From: Oscillospiraceae bacterium
GTDB lineage: Bacteria > Bacillota_A > Clostridia > Saccharofermentanales > Saccharofermentanaceae
Assembly (NCBI GenBank): GCA_902803365.1
Contig: CADCPU010000080.1
Coordinates: forward strand, 1-7,922
Length of the DNA: 7,922 bases
Direction of reading: 5' to 3'
How positions within the stretch are numbered: the first letter of the stretch is position 1; every line of letters starts with the position of its first letter. Shown one piece after another: positions 1 through 4,862 of this stretch. Position numbers and translations under genes: made by a program. The notes beneath the pieces were generated by a model. That model saw only the letters and a list, made by a program, of their open reading frames with translations. It was not told where the DNA came from and did not search any database.

Positions 1-126
1 CCGTTTATGTATGGTGTTGCCGCAGCGGCAGGCTCCGTTATCCCTAATCTCATTCAGGCAGGTGCGGCGATAATCGGTGCCATCCCGCTCACATATGTTA
101 AGCAGTTCGATAAGATCCGCGTGTGA
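1..126 (+). CDS. C-terminal end of a membrane protein (5' truncated)
   Basis: An open frame runs from the window edge to TGA at 124-126, giving the last 41 residues of a protein. The visible part starts PFMYGVAAAAGSVI, is rich in Ala, Gly and Ile, and contains one or two hydrophobic helices followed by a short basic end (KQFDKIRV). This is the look of the last membrane helix and cytoplasmic tail of an integral membrane protein. The helix PNLIQAG...GAIPL is reminiscent of the final helix of ECF transporter substrate-binding (S) components, but that is only a resemblance and other transporter families are possible. An intrinsic terminator starts 24 nt after the stop, so this gene ends a transcription unit. 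Confidence 0.7.
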   Translation, partial: PFMYGVAAAAGSVIPNLIQAGAAIIGAIPLTYVKQFDKIRV

Positions 127-149
127 TCATCTTGAATGTATCAGTATCG

Positions 150-177
150 AAAACCTTCGGAGCTTCCGGAGGTTTTT
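150..177 (+). terminator. Rho-independent terminator
   Basis: A 12-bp stem (150-161 with 165-176, one G-U pair) closes a GCT loop. It has an A-tract on the left arm and a T-run on the right, followed by TGATTTTG. It ends the membrane-protein gene stopping at 126. The A-tract/T-tract symmetry means it could also work on the opposite strand. Confidence 0.88.
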
Positions 178-198
178 GATTTTGAGCGAAAAGGGGTG

Positions 199-226
199 TT
201 GACCTTGAAGACGTGTGTGATAAAAT
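199..226 (+). promoter_or_regulatory. Sigma-A-type promoter for the RidA gene
   Basis: TTGACC (199-204) and TAAAAT (221-226) are separated by 16 nt, each matching 5 of 6 consensus bases. The predicted start site leaves a leader of about 38 nt before the ATG at 271. It lies directly after the terminator at 150-177, as expected for an independent unit. Confidence 0.7.
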
Positions 227-270
227 ATAAACAGAACAAATGTTCTATAAAGGATTGGGAGGTAACATAT

Positions 271-639
271 ATGAGCGAGATCATCAGAAAAGATGTAAGT
301 GAAGAATGGGCTCATTCCGGCATTATCAAGGCTGGTGACTTTTATTATCTGAGTTATTGTGTAGGCAATATCGGCGGCACTGTGGAAGAACAGATCAACG
401 GTGCCTTTGATCAGATGGAGAGCAGGCTTAAGATGTTTGATCTGACACTTGAGAATGTGGTCCAGATGGATTGCCTTTTCAGGGATGTCTGGAATATCCC
501 GACTATGGAGAAGATCATCAAGGAGAGATTTAACGGTAAGTATCCGGTAAGGAAGTCTATCCAGACTGAATTTGCTCATGTTGGCGGAGGACAGGGACTG
601 CACTTTCAGGTCGATGCAGTCGCCTATGCAGGCTCTTAA
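271..639 (+). CDS. RidA family (YjgF/YER057c/UK114) protein, probable enamine/imine deaminase
   Basis: This is a 122-residue protein, the usual length for RidA proteins. The family works in the cytosol as trimers, hydrolysing reactive enamine/imine intermediates such as 2-aminoacrylate from PLP enzymes; some members have other or unknown substrates. The motif YPVRKSI (91-97) places Arg94 at the position of the substrate-binding arginine of E. coli RidA (Arg105). The end of the protein, HFQVDAVAYAG, matches the family's final strand, with Asp115 where E. coli has Glu120. The start is set by GGAGGT at 258-263, seven nt before ATG 271. An in-frame ATG at 136 would place the terminator and promoter inside the gene and is rejected. 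The gene appears monocistronic. The Asp instead of Glu suggests it is not a strict RidA-subgroup orthologue, so the substrate is uncertain. Confidence 0.9.
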   Translation: MSEIIRKDVSEEWAHSGIIKAGDFYYLSYCVGNIGGTVEEQINGAFDQMESRLKMFDLTLENVVQMDCLFRDVWNIPTMEKIIKERFNGKYPVRKSIQTEFAHVGGGQGLHFQVDAVAYAGS

Positions 640-682
640 GGCAACTTAGTATCATCATTTGTACCGCTTGGTCGATTTTGTT

Positions 683-710
683 TTGAAGTCACGGTGACAG
701 ATTGTATCAT
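683..710 (+). promoter_or_regulatory. Possible promoter with a palindrome in its spacer
   Basis: TTGAAG (683-688) and TATCAT (705-710) lie 16 nt apart upstream of the five-gene run. The -10 matches 5 of 6 bases and the -35 only 4 of 6. The spacer contains GTCAC-G-GTGAC (688-698), an inverted repeat able to hold a repressor dimer. It is the best candidate start for the DUF7010/LytTR operon, but only moderately convincing. Confidence 0.45.
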
Positions 711-747
711 CACGGCATAGGACAAAACAACCAAGGAGGTCATTGAT

Positions 748-1320
748 ATGAATACTTATGAGATCAATTGCAGTACAGGAAATCTTAAGGAACTGAAGAG
801 GGAAAACCAGATAGCGCAGAAGAAGGGACTGCCTTTCATCATGTCATCGGTTATCCTGTGGACAGCGATCGCCATTATCCAGCTTTCAGATCTGGACATC
901 ACTACCAAGAATATGTATACATTTATGTGTTCGGCTTTTTTGATGCCGCTTGCTTTCATGTTTTCGAAGATAGTTAAGGCAAGACTGTTTGAGAGATCAA
1001 CAAATCCGATCAGTAAACTTGGTTTCTTATGTACCATGAATCAGATACTTTATCTGATAATCGTTATGTGGGCTTATTCTCAAAAACCCGAGTCTATGAT
1101 GATGCTTTATGCTATCATATTTGGAGCACACCTTCTTCCATTCGGATGGGTGTATGACAGTAAGGCATATTTGGCTGCATCACTTATTAATACGAGCGGA
1201 GTCATCATTATCGGTTCAAGATTCGGCAGCGCCGCTGCTGCAGGTTTTGTTGCAGTCGTTGAATTGTTACTGACAATATGCCTGTTTATCGAACTTAGAA
1301 GGGTAAGGGAAACGGATTGA
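748..1320 (+). CDS. DUF7010 family integral membrane protein
   Basis: This is a 190-residue protein with about six hydrophobic helices (roughly 28-46, 56-75, 91-110, 118-134, 140-155 and 161-183) and a charged, Lys-rich N-terminus of about 27 residues facing the cytoplasm. Stretches such as ENQIAQKKGLPFIM, GFLCTMNQILYLIIVMWAY and IIFGAHLLPFGW are what I recognise as the conserved core of the DUF7010 family in Firmicutes; the family has no established function. The start at ATG 748 is fixed by AAGGAGGT at 733-740. It is the first gene of a compact run, and its stop overlaps the TTG start of the LytTR regulator by 4 nt. It is therefore probably co-translated with that regulator, and may be a sensor or a target of it. 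That role is inference. Confidence 0.85.
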   Translation: MNTYEINCSTGNLKELKRENQIAQKKGLPFIMSSVILWTAIAIIQLSDLDITTKNMYTFMCSAFLMPLAFMFSKIVKARLFERSTNPISKLGFLCTMNQILYLIIVMWAYSQKPESMMMLYAIIFGAHLLPFGWVYDSKAYLAASLINTSGVIIIGSRFGSAAAAGFVAVVELLLTICLFIELRRVRETD

Positions 1321-1760
1321 GAGTCGAGATAAGCAAGGATCAAAAAGACGGGTCGACATTTGTTGAGATCCACTGCCGGGAAGTCACTGATGAAGTGTCA
1401 AGGCTCAAGCGCCATATCGACAGTTTCAGGACAGGTATCGCTGCTTCGAACGACGGTGACAGATATATTGTATCGCCTTCCGATATCATGTATATCGAAT
1501 CCATCGACAAGAGAACATTCATATACACATACGGCAAGGTCCTTGATACGGATAAGCGCCTTTATGAACTTGAGGAAATATTGGATCAGCGGGATTTCTT
1601 CCGCTGTTCCAAATCCGTTATCTTAAATCTCAACAAAGTGGTCAAGCTTAAGCCGGAGATCACCAGGAACATCCTGGCTACGCTTACTAACGGAGAAGTA
1701 GTAGTCGTATCGAGAAGATACGCGACAAGACTTAAGGAATTGCTGGAGATAGGGAACTGA
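1317..1760 (+). CDS. LytTR-type DNA-binding transcriptional regulator (stand-alone)
   Basis: This is a 147-residue protein. Residues about 45-145 form a LytTR domain: DRYIVSPSDIMYIES, the strand FIYTYGKV, RLYELEEIL, then FFRCSKSVILNLNKV and the end NGEVVVVSRRYATRLKELL. These are the recognisable landmarks of the ten-strand LytTR fold that contacts direct repeats in promoters. There is no response-regulator receiver domain; the N-terminal 40 residues are short, as is usual for LytTR proteins paired with DUF3021 membrane partners. The start is TTG at 1317 within the TTGA overlap with the preceding gene, and AAGGG at 1305-1309 serves as ribosome binding site. The DUF3021 gene begins 1 nt after its stop. 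By analogy with LytTR regulatory systems such as HdrRM and BrsRM of Streptococcus mutans, the membrane partner may hold the regulator inactive. Confidence 0.92.
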   Translation: MRVEISKDQKDGSTFVEIHCREVTDEVSRLKRHIDSFRTGIAASNDGDRYIVSPSDIMYIESIDKRTFIYTYGKVLDTDKRLYELEEILDQRDFFRCSKSVILNLNKVVKLKPEITRNILATLTNGEVVVVSRRYATRLKELLEIGN

Positions 1761-1761
1761 T

Positions 1762-2211
1762 ATGGGAAGATTCAAAGAAGTATTTATATATAGCCGTAAT
1801 GCATTGGCGCTCGTATTTTCCTGGCTGATCATATGCACGATAATATACGGAGCAATAAGCGGGATGGAGAGCGTTACGATAGCTTTTCTGTGGAAGGTAT
1901 TGCTGTTAAGCCTGTGGGCCGTTATATCTTTTTCCGTGTGTTTTAAGATCCCCCGCTTGCAAAAGAAAGGATTTATATTTCAGCTTACCTGTTTTTATCT
2001 GATGTTCATTCCTGTGGAGATCGGTCTGTTTTACTATATGGGGATGTTCAATATGGCAGGTTCATTTATGACATGGATTATATTCGGGACGCTCGTTATT
2101 GTTTCATATCTTACCTCACTTATCATAGACTTTATCGTTATGAGAAGAAGAGCCGTTCTATACACGCAGAAGATGAATGATTATGTATCGGGCAACAAGA
2201 GTGAAGTCTGA
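1762..2211 (+). CDS. DUF3021 family four-helix membrane protein, LytTR partner
   Basis: This 149-residue protein has four clear transmembrane helices (about 12-33, 42-62, 70-93 and 99-126) and a basic cytoplasmic end (RRRAVLYTQK...). Size, topology and position right behind a LytTR regulator identify it as DUF3021. ATG 1762 follows the LytTR stop by one base, with GGAGATAGGG (1745-1754) as the ribosome binding region, so the two are translationally coupled. The likely role is to sense an envelope signal and modulate the regulator, inferred from paired LytTR systems rather than from any visible ligand site. Confidence 0.85.
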   Translation: MGRFKEVFIYSRNALALVFSWLIICTIIYGAISGMESVTIAFLWKVLLLSLWAVISFSVCFKIPRLQKKGFIFQLTCFYLMFIPVEIGLFYYMGMFNMAGSFMTWIIFGTLVIVSYLTSLIIDFIVMRRRAVLYTQKMNDYVSGNKSEV

Positions 2212-2234
2212 TCTTATTTGAAAGGAGATATATC

Positions 2235-2603
2235 ATGAAGAAATGGTATGACGAAGAATATGAATTTACCGTAGAGGTTACAGGTTTCCTTCACGGCGAC
2301 AAGACCGAGCGTTATTGCCGCAATGGTGAGGAGATCGGTGATACATATAAATGCACATACGGCTGTCCGGTCAATAAGGACGGCTACGGGATCTGCTCCA
2401 AGACAATGATGATGCTTTATCCGCTTATGGAGGCTGTAAGAAGCGGTGGTGACCTTCAAAAACTTGGCGGTGACGGCAAGTATTCAAAGACGGTCGTTTG
2501 TCCTGACGGATGTGTTATCTTTAAGCTCACTGCAACTCCTCTGGGAAATGAAAATTTCCACACAGGCGGATTCTGGGATTATCCGGACAGCACTGAACAG
2601 TAA
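2235..2603 (+). CDS. TIGR04076 family cysteine-rich protein
   Basis: This 122-residue soluble protein has six cysteines (28, 40, 44, 54, 89, 93). The layout fits the TIGR04076 family: an N-terminal beta strand and a Cys followed by a G-E-x-x-G-D segment (31-36), then GICSKTMMMLYPLMEAVRSGG (52-72), and a CPDG motif (89-92) followed by VIFKLTA. The family is widespread in anaerobes and of unknown function; the conserved Cys suggest metal or redox chemistry, which is inference. AAAGGAG (2221-2227) precedes ATG 2235. It lies 23 nt after the DUF3021 gene and 24 nt before the next gene, so it is probably in the same operon. Confidence 0.85.
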   Translation: MKKWYDEEYEFTVEVTGFLHGDKTERYCRNGEEIGDTYKCTYGCPVNKDGYGICSKTMMMLYPLMEAVRSGGDLQKLGGDGKYSKTVVCPDGCVIFKLTATPLGNENFHTGGFWDYPDSTEQ

Positions 2604-2627
2604 GATCGAGACGGAGGTTCACGGATT

Positions 2628-3005
2628 ATGAAATATGAATGGATAGACGAATTTCTTATGAAGAAACCCGGTGTTACCAGAGATCTTCAGGAAGAGTGGA
2701 ACTGGATCCGATATAAGATCGACGATAAGATGTTTGCTGCGATCTGCAGAGATGACAACAATAAGCCTGTCTATATCACATTGAAGCTTGAACCTTCAGA
2801 AGGCGAATTTTGGCGTGCTCAGTTTGAAGATGTGATCCCGGGATACTATATGAATAAGACGCATTGGAATTCCATTAAGGCAGACGGGGAAGTCCCTGAT
2901 GATGTTTTGAGGGGAATGCTCGAAAACGCTTACTCAATTGTGTTACATAGTTTAAGTAAGAGAAGACAGAAGGAGATCCTTGAGAATTCTTCCGACGAAG
3001 TATGA
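2628..3005 (+). CDS. MmcQ/YjbR family DNA-binding-fold protein
   Basis: This is a 125-residue protein with the family's signature: KMFAAICRDD (34-43), the strand VYITLKLEP (48-56), and the strongly conserved PGYYMNKTHWNSI (71-83) followed by GEVPDDVLRGMLENAYSIV. MmcQ/YjbR proteins adopt a CyaY-like double-wing fold and are annotated as DNA-binding, though the cellular role is not settled. The ATG at 2628 has GGAGGT at 2613-2618. It is the last gene of the 748-3005 run. No strong intrinsic terminator follows; instead a promoter sits across its stop codon. Confidence 0.92.
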   Translation: MKYEWIDEFLMKKPGVTRDLQEEWNWIRYKIDDKMFAAICRDDNNKPVYITLKLEPSEGEFWRAQFEDVIPGYYMNKTHWNSIKADGEVPDDVLRGMLENAYSIVLHSLSKRRQKEILENSSDEV

Positions 3006-3011
3006 TATAAT
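3003..3011 (+). promoter_or_regulatory. Extended -10 promoter upstream of the P-loop kinase gene
   Basis: TGATATAAT is a perfect extended -10 element (TGN plus TATAAT) overlapping the stop codon of the MmcQ gene. The best -35 match, TTGAGA at 2980-2985, is 20 nt away, which is too far for a standard spacer, so the extended -10 probably compensates. Transcription would begin near 3018 and run through a short ORF (3042-3077) into the gene at 3109. Confidence 0.65.
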
Positions 3012-3041
3012 ATCGCTATATTCTTAACGGAGGCAGATAAA

Positions 3042-3077
3042 GTGGCAAGTTTCACGTGGATTCTCTCAGCTCTTTAA
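3042..3077 (+). CDS. Possible 11-codon leader ORF
   Basis: GTG at 3042 follows GGAGG (3029-3033) by 8 nt and opens an 11-codon frame (MASFTWILSAL when GTG is read as Met) ending in TAA. It lies between a strong extended -10 promoter and the kinase-like gene, where a reader would expect only a leader. It could be a translated leader peptide, the stump of a lost gene whose promoter and ribosome binding site remain, or chance. No hairpin-plus-T-run follows it, which argues against classic attenuation. Confidence 0.3.
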   Translation: MASFTWILSAL

Positions 3078-3108
3078 TAAAATAATTAAATAGCACAGGA
3101 GAATAATT

Positions 3109-3753
3109 ATGAATCTTGATAGAGTTTATTTTGTGATCGGGACATCATACGCAGGTAAGTCCACGATCGTTAAGAATTTGGCCAAAAAGCATAATGGTAT
3201 CGCGCTTGAAGAGAATTATCACGATGCCAAGCTTCCTGAATTGGACAGCAATGAATTTCCAAATCTGACATATACGAGAGATCTTAAGGACTGGCATGAG
3301 TTTATCAGAAGGACACCTGATGAATATGTCACATGGCACAGTAATGTAAAAAAAGAATGTGAGATCGTAGAGTTTCAGATCCTGGAGGAACTTCTGCAAA
3401 AGCCTGAAGCCCGGGATAAGATGATCTTTGTTGACACCAATATATGTGTTGAGACTTTGCACAGGATAACGGATGAGAAGCACGTCCTTGTAATGCTTTC
3501 AGATCCGACTATCTCCATAACGCGTTTCTTTGACAGGCCTGACAGTGAGAAACAATTCCTGTATCAGCTTATGTTGGAAGAGCCTGATCCGCAGGCGGCA
3601 TTGGATAATTACCGTGAGATATTGACCCGGATCTGCAGTAAGGAAGCGTATGACGAGCTTAAGGATTCGGGATTTCCGATCATCTACAGAGATGAGGACA
3701 GGACTCAGGGAGAGACCGTATGTCTTGCTGAGACGATCTTCGGTATAGCGTAA
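3109..3753 (+). CDS. P-loop NTPase, kinase-like protein of unknown substrate
   Basis: This 214-residue cytosolic protein opens with a beta strand and a Walker A loop, GTSYAGKST (11-19, with Lys17 and Ser18 for phosphate and Mg binding). A Walker-B-like strand MIFVDTN (105-111, Asp109) lies mid-protein, and an RFFDRPDSEKQF segment (139-150) could act as a LID supplying an arginine. Size and order resemble small-molecule kinases of the shikimate/adenylate kinase type, but I see no substrate-specific motif. The start ATG 3109 has AGGAG at 3097-3101. It is probably transcribed from the extended -10 promoter at 3003-3011, and its first clear downstream terminator is at 3880-3903. The neighbours give no pathway hint. 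Confidence 0.75.
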   Translation: MNLDRVYFVIGTSYAGKSTIVKNLAKKHNGIALEENYHDAKLPELDSNEFPNLTYTRDLKDWHEFIRRTPDEYVTWHSNVKKECEIVEFQILEELLQKPEARDKMIFVDTNICVETLHRITDEKHVLVMLSDPTISITRFFDRPDSEKQFLYQLMLEEPDPQAALDNYREILTRICSKEAYDELKDSGFPIIYRDEDRTQGETVCLAETIFGIA

Positions 3754-3773
3754 ATAGACAGCTTCATATTTGA

Positions 3774-3806
3774 AATTGTAAACAATTGTCGGTTAACGAT
3801 CGTTAA
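3774..3806 (+). promoter_or_regulatory. Paired palindromes, candidate operator upstream of cassette 1
   Basis: Two inverted repeats sit in the gap after the kinase gene. AATTGT-AA-ACAATT covers 3774-3787, and the perfect 14-bp palindrome TTAACGATCGTTAA covers 3793-3806, ending 3 nt before the -35 box at 3810. A third, GAACGTTC (3819-3826), lies inside the promoter spacer. Placement and symmetry fit a dimeric repressor or activator (TetR-like sites often look like this). No such palindrome precedes the homologous promoter of cassette 2. Confidence 0.55.
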
Positions 3807-3809
3807 TTA

Positions 3810-3838
3810 TTTACAAACGAACGTTCCAATGACATAAT
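3810..3838 (+). promoter_or_regulatory. Promoter of effector cassette 1
   Basis: TTTACA (3810-3815), 17-nt spacer, CATAAT (3833-3838), with TG at 3830-3831 giving an extended -10. The same layout recurs at 6555-6583 in front of cassette 2, with identical boxes and spacing. That recurrence is strong evidence it is real. Transcription should start near 3845-3847. Confidence 0.82.
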
Positions 3839-3857
3839 ATGTCCTTGGAAGAGAAGT

Positions 3858-3881
3858 ATGATTTTGATAAACAGACGCTAG
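3858..3881 (+). CDS. Possible 7-codon leader peptide of cassette 1
   Basis: ATG at 3858 opens MILINRR and stops at TAG (3879-3881), on the first bases of the terminator stem. The block before the ATG (GGAAGAGAAGT) is conserved in cassette 2, where the corresponding ATG at 6603 opens a 20-codon frame. The ribosome binding match is weak and the transcript would have only about 12 nt before the ATG. The conserved block may instead be a protein or RNA regulatory site. Confidence 0.3.
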   Translation: MILINRR

Positions 3882-3903
3882 GGGGGCTATTTGCCCCCCT
3901 TTT
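3880..3903 (+). terminator. Strong intrinsic terminator or attenuator between promoter and gene A1
   Basis: An 8-bp, almost all G-C stem (3880-3887 with 3893-3900) has a TATTT loop and a T-tract, with a further T-run at 3912-3917. It lies about 40 nt downstream of the cassette 1 promoter and 91 nt before its first gene. It can end transcripts from the kinase gene, and it would also stop most transcripts from the cassette promoter unless read-through is regulated. Confidence 0.88.
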
Positions 3904-3940
3904 GTCGTGTCTTTTTTCATGCTTAATATGTGACTCAGAC

Positions 3941-3965
3941 AGGATCCTTCGCATGAAGGATTCCT
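3941..3965 (+). promoter_or_regulatory. Second leader hairpin, just before gene A1
   Basis: AGGATCCTTC (3941-3950) pairs with GAAGGATTCCT (3955-3965) around a GCAT loop, with one bulged T. The right arm's TTCCTT (3961-3966) is also complementary to AAGGAA (3980-3985), part of the A1 ribosome binding site. The two pairings exclude each other, so this hairpin could keep the A1 site open. Confidence 0.4.
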
Positions 3966-3993
3966 TATGTTTGTTATGAAAGGAAGGTTGGTT

Positions 3994-4260
3994 ATGGGAA
4001 CAGAAATGAATGTGTTTGAGCGTGCAATAGACAGGGCACAGTTGCAATCTTTGTTGTCAGCTTCGTGCAATAGTCAAAATATGTATGATAATGCCCTGAA
4101 CTCATTAAGGACATCTTTGCCGATGCTGGATGAATCATCACCATATGTAAAAGCATATAAGAACGGTATCTCACGTATGATATCCGACGGCTCCTATGAT
4201 GATGCGTATTCTGCGGTAATAAAGTCAATCATATGTACTATGAATGAGGTGGAAATATGA
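3994..4260 (+). CDS. Small helical partner protein A1 of the effector cassette
   Basis: This is an 88-residue protein without signal peptide or membrane helix, predicted to be mostly alpha-helical. It is homologous to A2 (6691-6969): shared stretches include an ERxxD...QL-x-x-LLSA segment, DESSPYV and KN-x-I-x-R-K/M. ATG 3994 is chosen because AAAGGAAGG (3979-3987) lies 6 nt upstream; the in-frame ATGs at 3967 and 3976 would sit before or on that site. It overlaps B1 by 4 nt (ATGA). I do not recognise a named family. Its place at the head of a run of small helical proteins in front of a large effector matches the partner genes (Lap-like, YwqH/YwqI-like) of LXG effectors, which keep the effector soluble and take it to the type VIIb machine. 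An immunity role cannot be excluded. Confidence 0.8.
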   Translation: MGTEMNVFERAIDRAQLQSLLSASCNSQNMYDNALNSLRTSLPMLDESSPYVKAYKNGISRMISDGSYDDAYSAVIKSIICTMNEVEI

Positions 4261-4565
4261 GTGGTATTACAAAACTGGAAGTTTCTGAGTTAGCTGTTCG
4301 CGGCAGAGTGTCTGGAAGTATAGGAAAGGGGGCCGATTCCGCTCTTTCAAATTATAATGAAAGTTTAAATCAGATTGTAAAGAGCGGATTTGGTACGAAT
4401 GATACCAGTTCGGTTCATGAAGTAATAGGCGAATTGATATCTTCTTCAAATACGATCTTACAAGCAATGGACGAAGTTGATTTTATGCTCGATTGTCTGC
4501 TCGATATGATCTGGACTGATATCATCGAAAAAGAAGACGCAATGGCTGCGATGCAGGATCAGTAA
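4257..4565 (+). CDS. WXG100-like small partner protein B1
   Basis: This is a 102-residue, cysteine-poor helical protein that aligns without gaps over most of its length to B2. Helices are likely at about 6-42 and 52-95, joined by a turn SGFGTNDT (43-50), the position at which WXG100/ESAT-6 proteins carry Trp-x-Gly. Phe45 and Asp49 (F-x-x-x-D) are kept in B2. The C-terminal part, VDFMLDCLLDMI...EKEDAMAA, is the best conserved. ATG 4257 has GAGGTGG at 4246-4252. I infer a secretion partner or targeting factor of the D1 effector; formal family membership (for example DUF3130/TIGR04197 or DUF5344) cannot be decided by eye. Confidence 0.8.
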   Translation: MSGITKLEVSELAVRGRVSGSIGKGADSALSNYNESLNQIVKSGFGTNDTSSVHEVIGELISSSNTILQAMDEVDFMLDCLLDMIWTDIIEKEDAMAAMQDQ

Positions 4566-4569
4566 GAAG

Positions 4570-4845
4570 GTGATTTTTATTTTAGTATTTAACAGAAACG
4601 AATTTAGTGAAAAACTCAACAATTTTGATGTGCTTGTTAATTCAACGGCCATAAATAATCGAATAAAACAGATTTCGAGATCTGAAGGTTCAACTATAGA
4701 TGCACTTAATGAATGCTTTGAGGCTTATAACAAATATTGTGCGGGAATTAATATGTTATATAGATCAACAAGCAAGTATTTACATCAGGCTTTGAATAAT
4801 CTTGATAAATGTGAATCGGACAATACAGCGACGGTTACTGACTGA
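4570..4845 (+). CDS. Small helical partner protein C1 (start codon uncertain)
   Basis: This protein of about 87-91 residues is homologous to C2 (7302-7583): shared motifs are S-E/Q-G-(S/T)-x-I-(D/N)-x-(L/I)-N-(E/D)-C, AY-x-x-YC-x-GIN and the ending CE-x-DNT. It is predicted helical and has no export signal. The start is unclear. The first possible codon, GTG 4570, lies inside the ribosome binding site AAGGTGAT (4567-4574) and cannot use it. The codon aligning with the likely TTG start of C2 is TTA (4582), and ATT at 4579 has good spacing. So C1 may start at a rare codon or be poorly translated. Function is inferred from context: one of three small partners ahead of effector D1. Confidence 0.72.
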   Translation: MIFILVFNRNEFSEKLNNFDVLVNSTAINNRIKQISRSEGSTIDALNECFEAYNKYCAGINMLYRSTSKYLHQALNNLDKCESDNTATVTD

Positions 4846-4862
4846 CGATAAAGGGAGAATAA

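Noticed and set aside
136..270. Upstream in-frame ATG extending the RidA protein by 45 residues
   Set aside because: The extension would contain the terminator and promoter, has no ribosome binding site, and the RidA family starts near the ATG at 271, which has GGAGGT.
3009..3022. AATAT/ATATT hairpin after the MmcQ gene as a terminator
   Set aside because: It is only five A-T pairs with no T-run, and it overlaps a perfect -10 element.
3145..3483. 112-codon minus-strand open frame inside the kinase gene
   Set aside because: It is antisense to a Walker A protein, with no start signals or recognisable motifs.
3881..3899. G-run and C-run as a possible G-quadruplex or CRISPR-like repeat
   Set aside because: One G6 and one C6 run form a simple terminator stem; there are no four G-tracts and no repeated spaced units.
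3807..4070. Minus-strand open frames across the cassette 1 leader
   Set aside because: They cross the promoter and terminator and overlap A1; the plus-strand elements are conserved in cassette 2 and explain the region.
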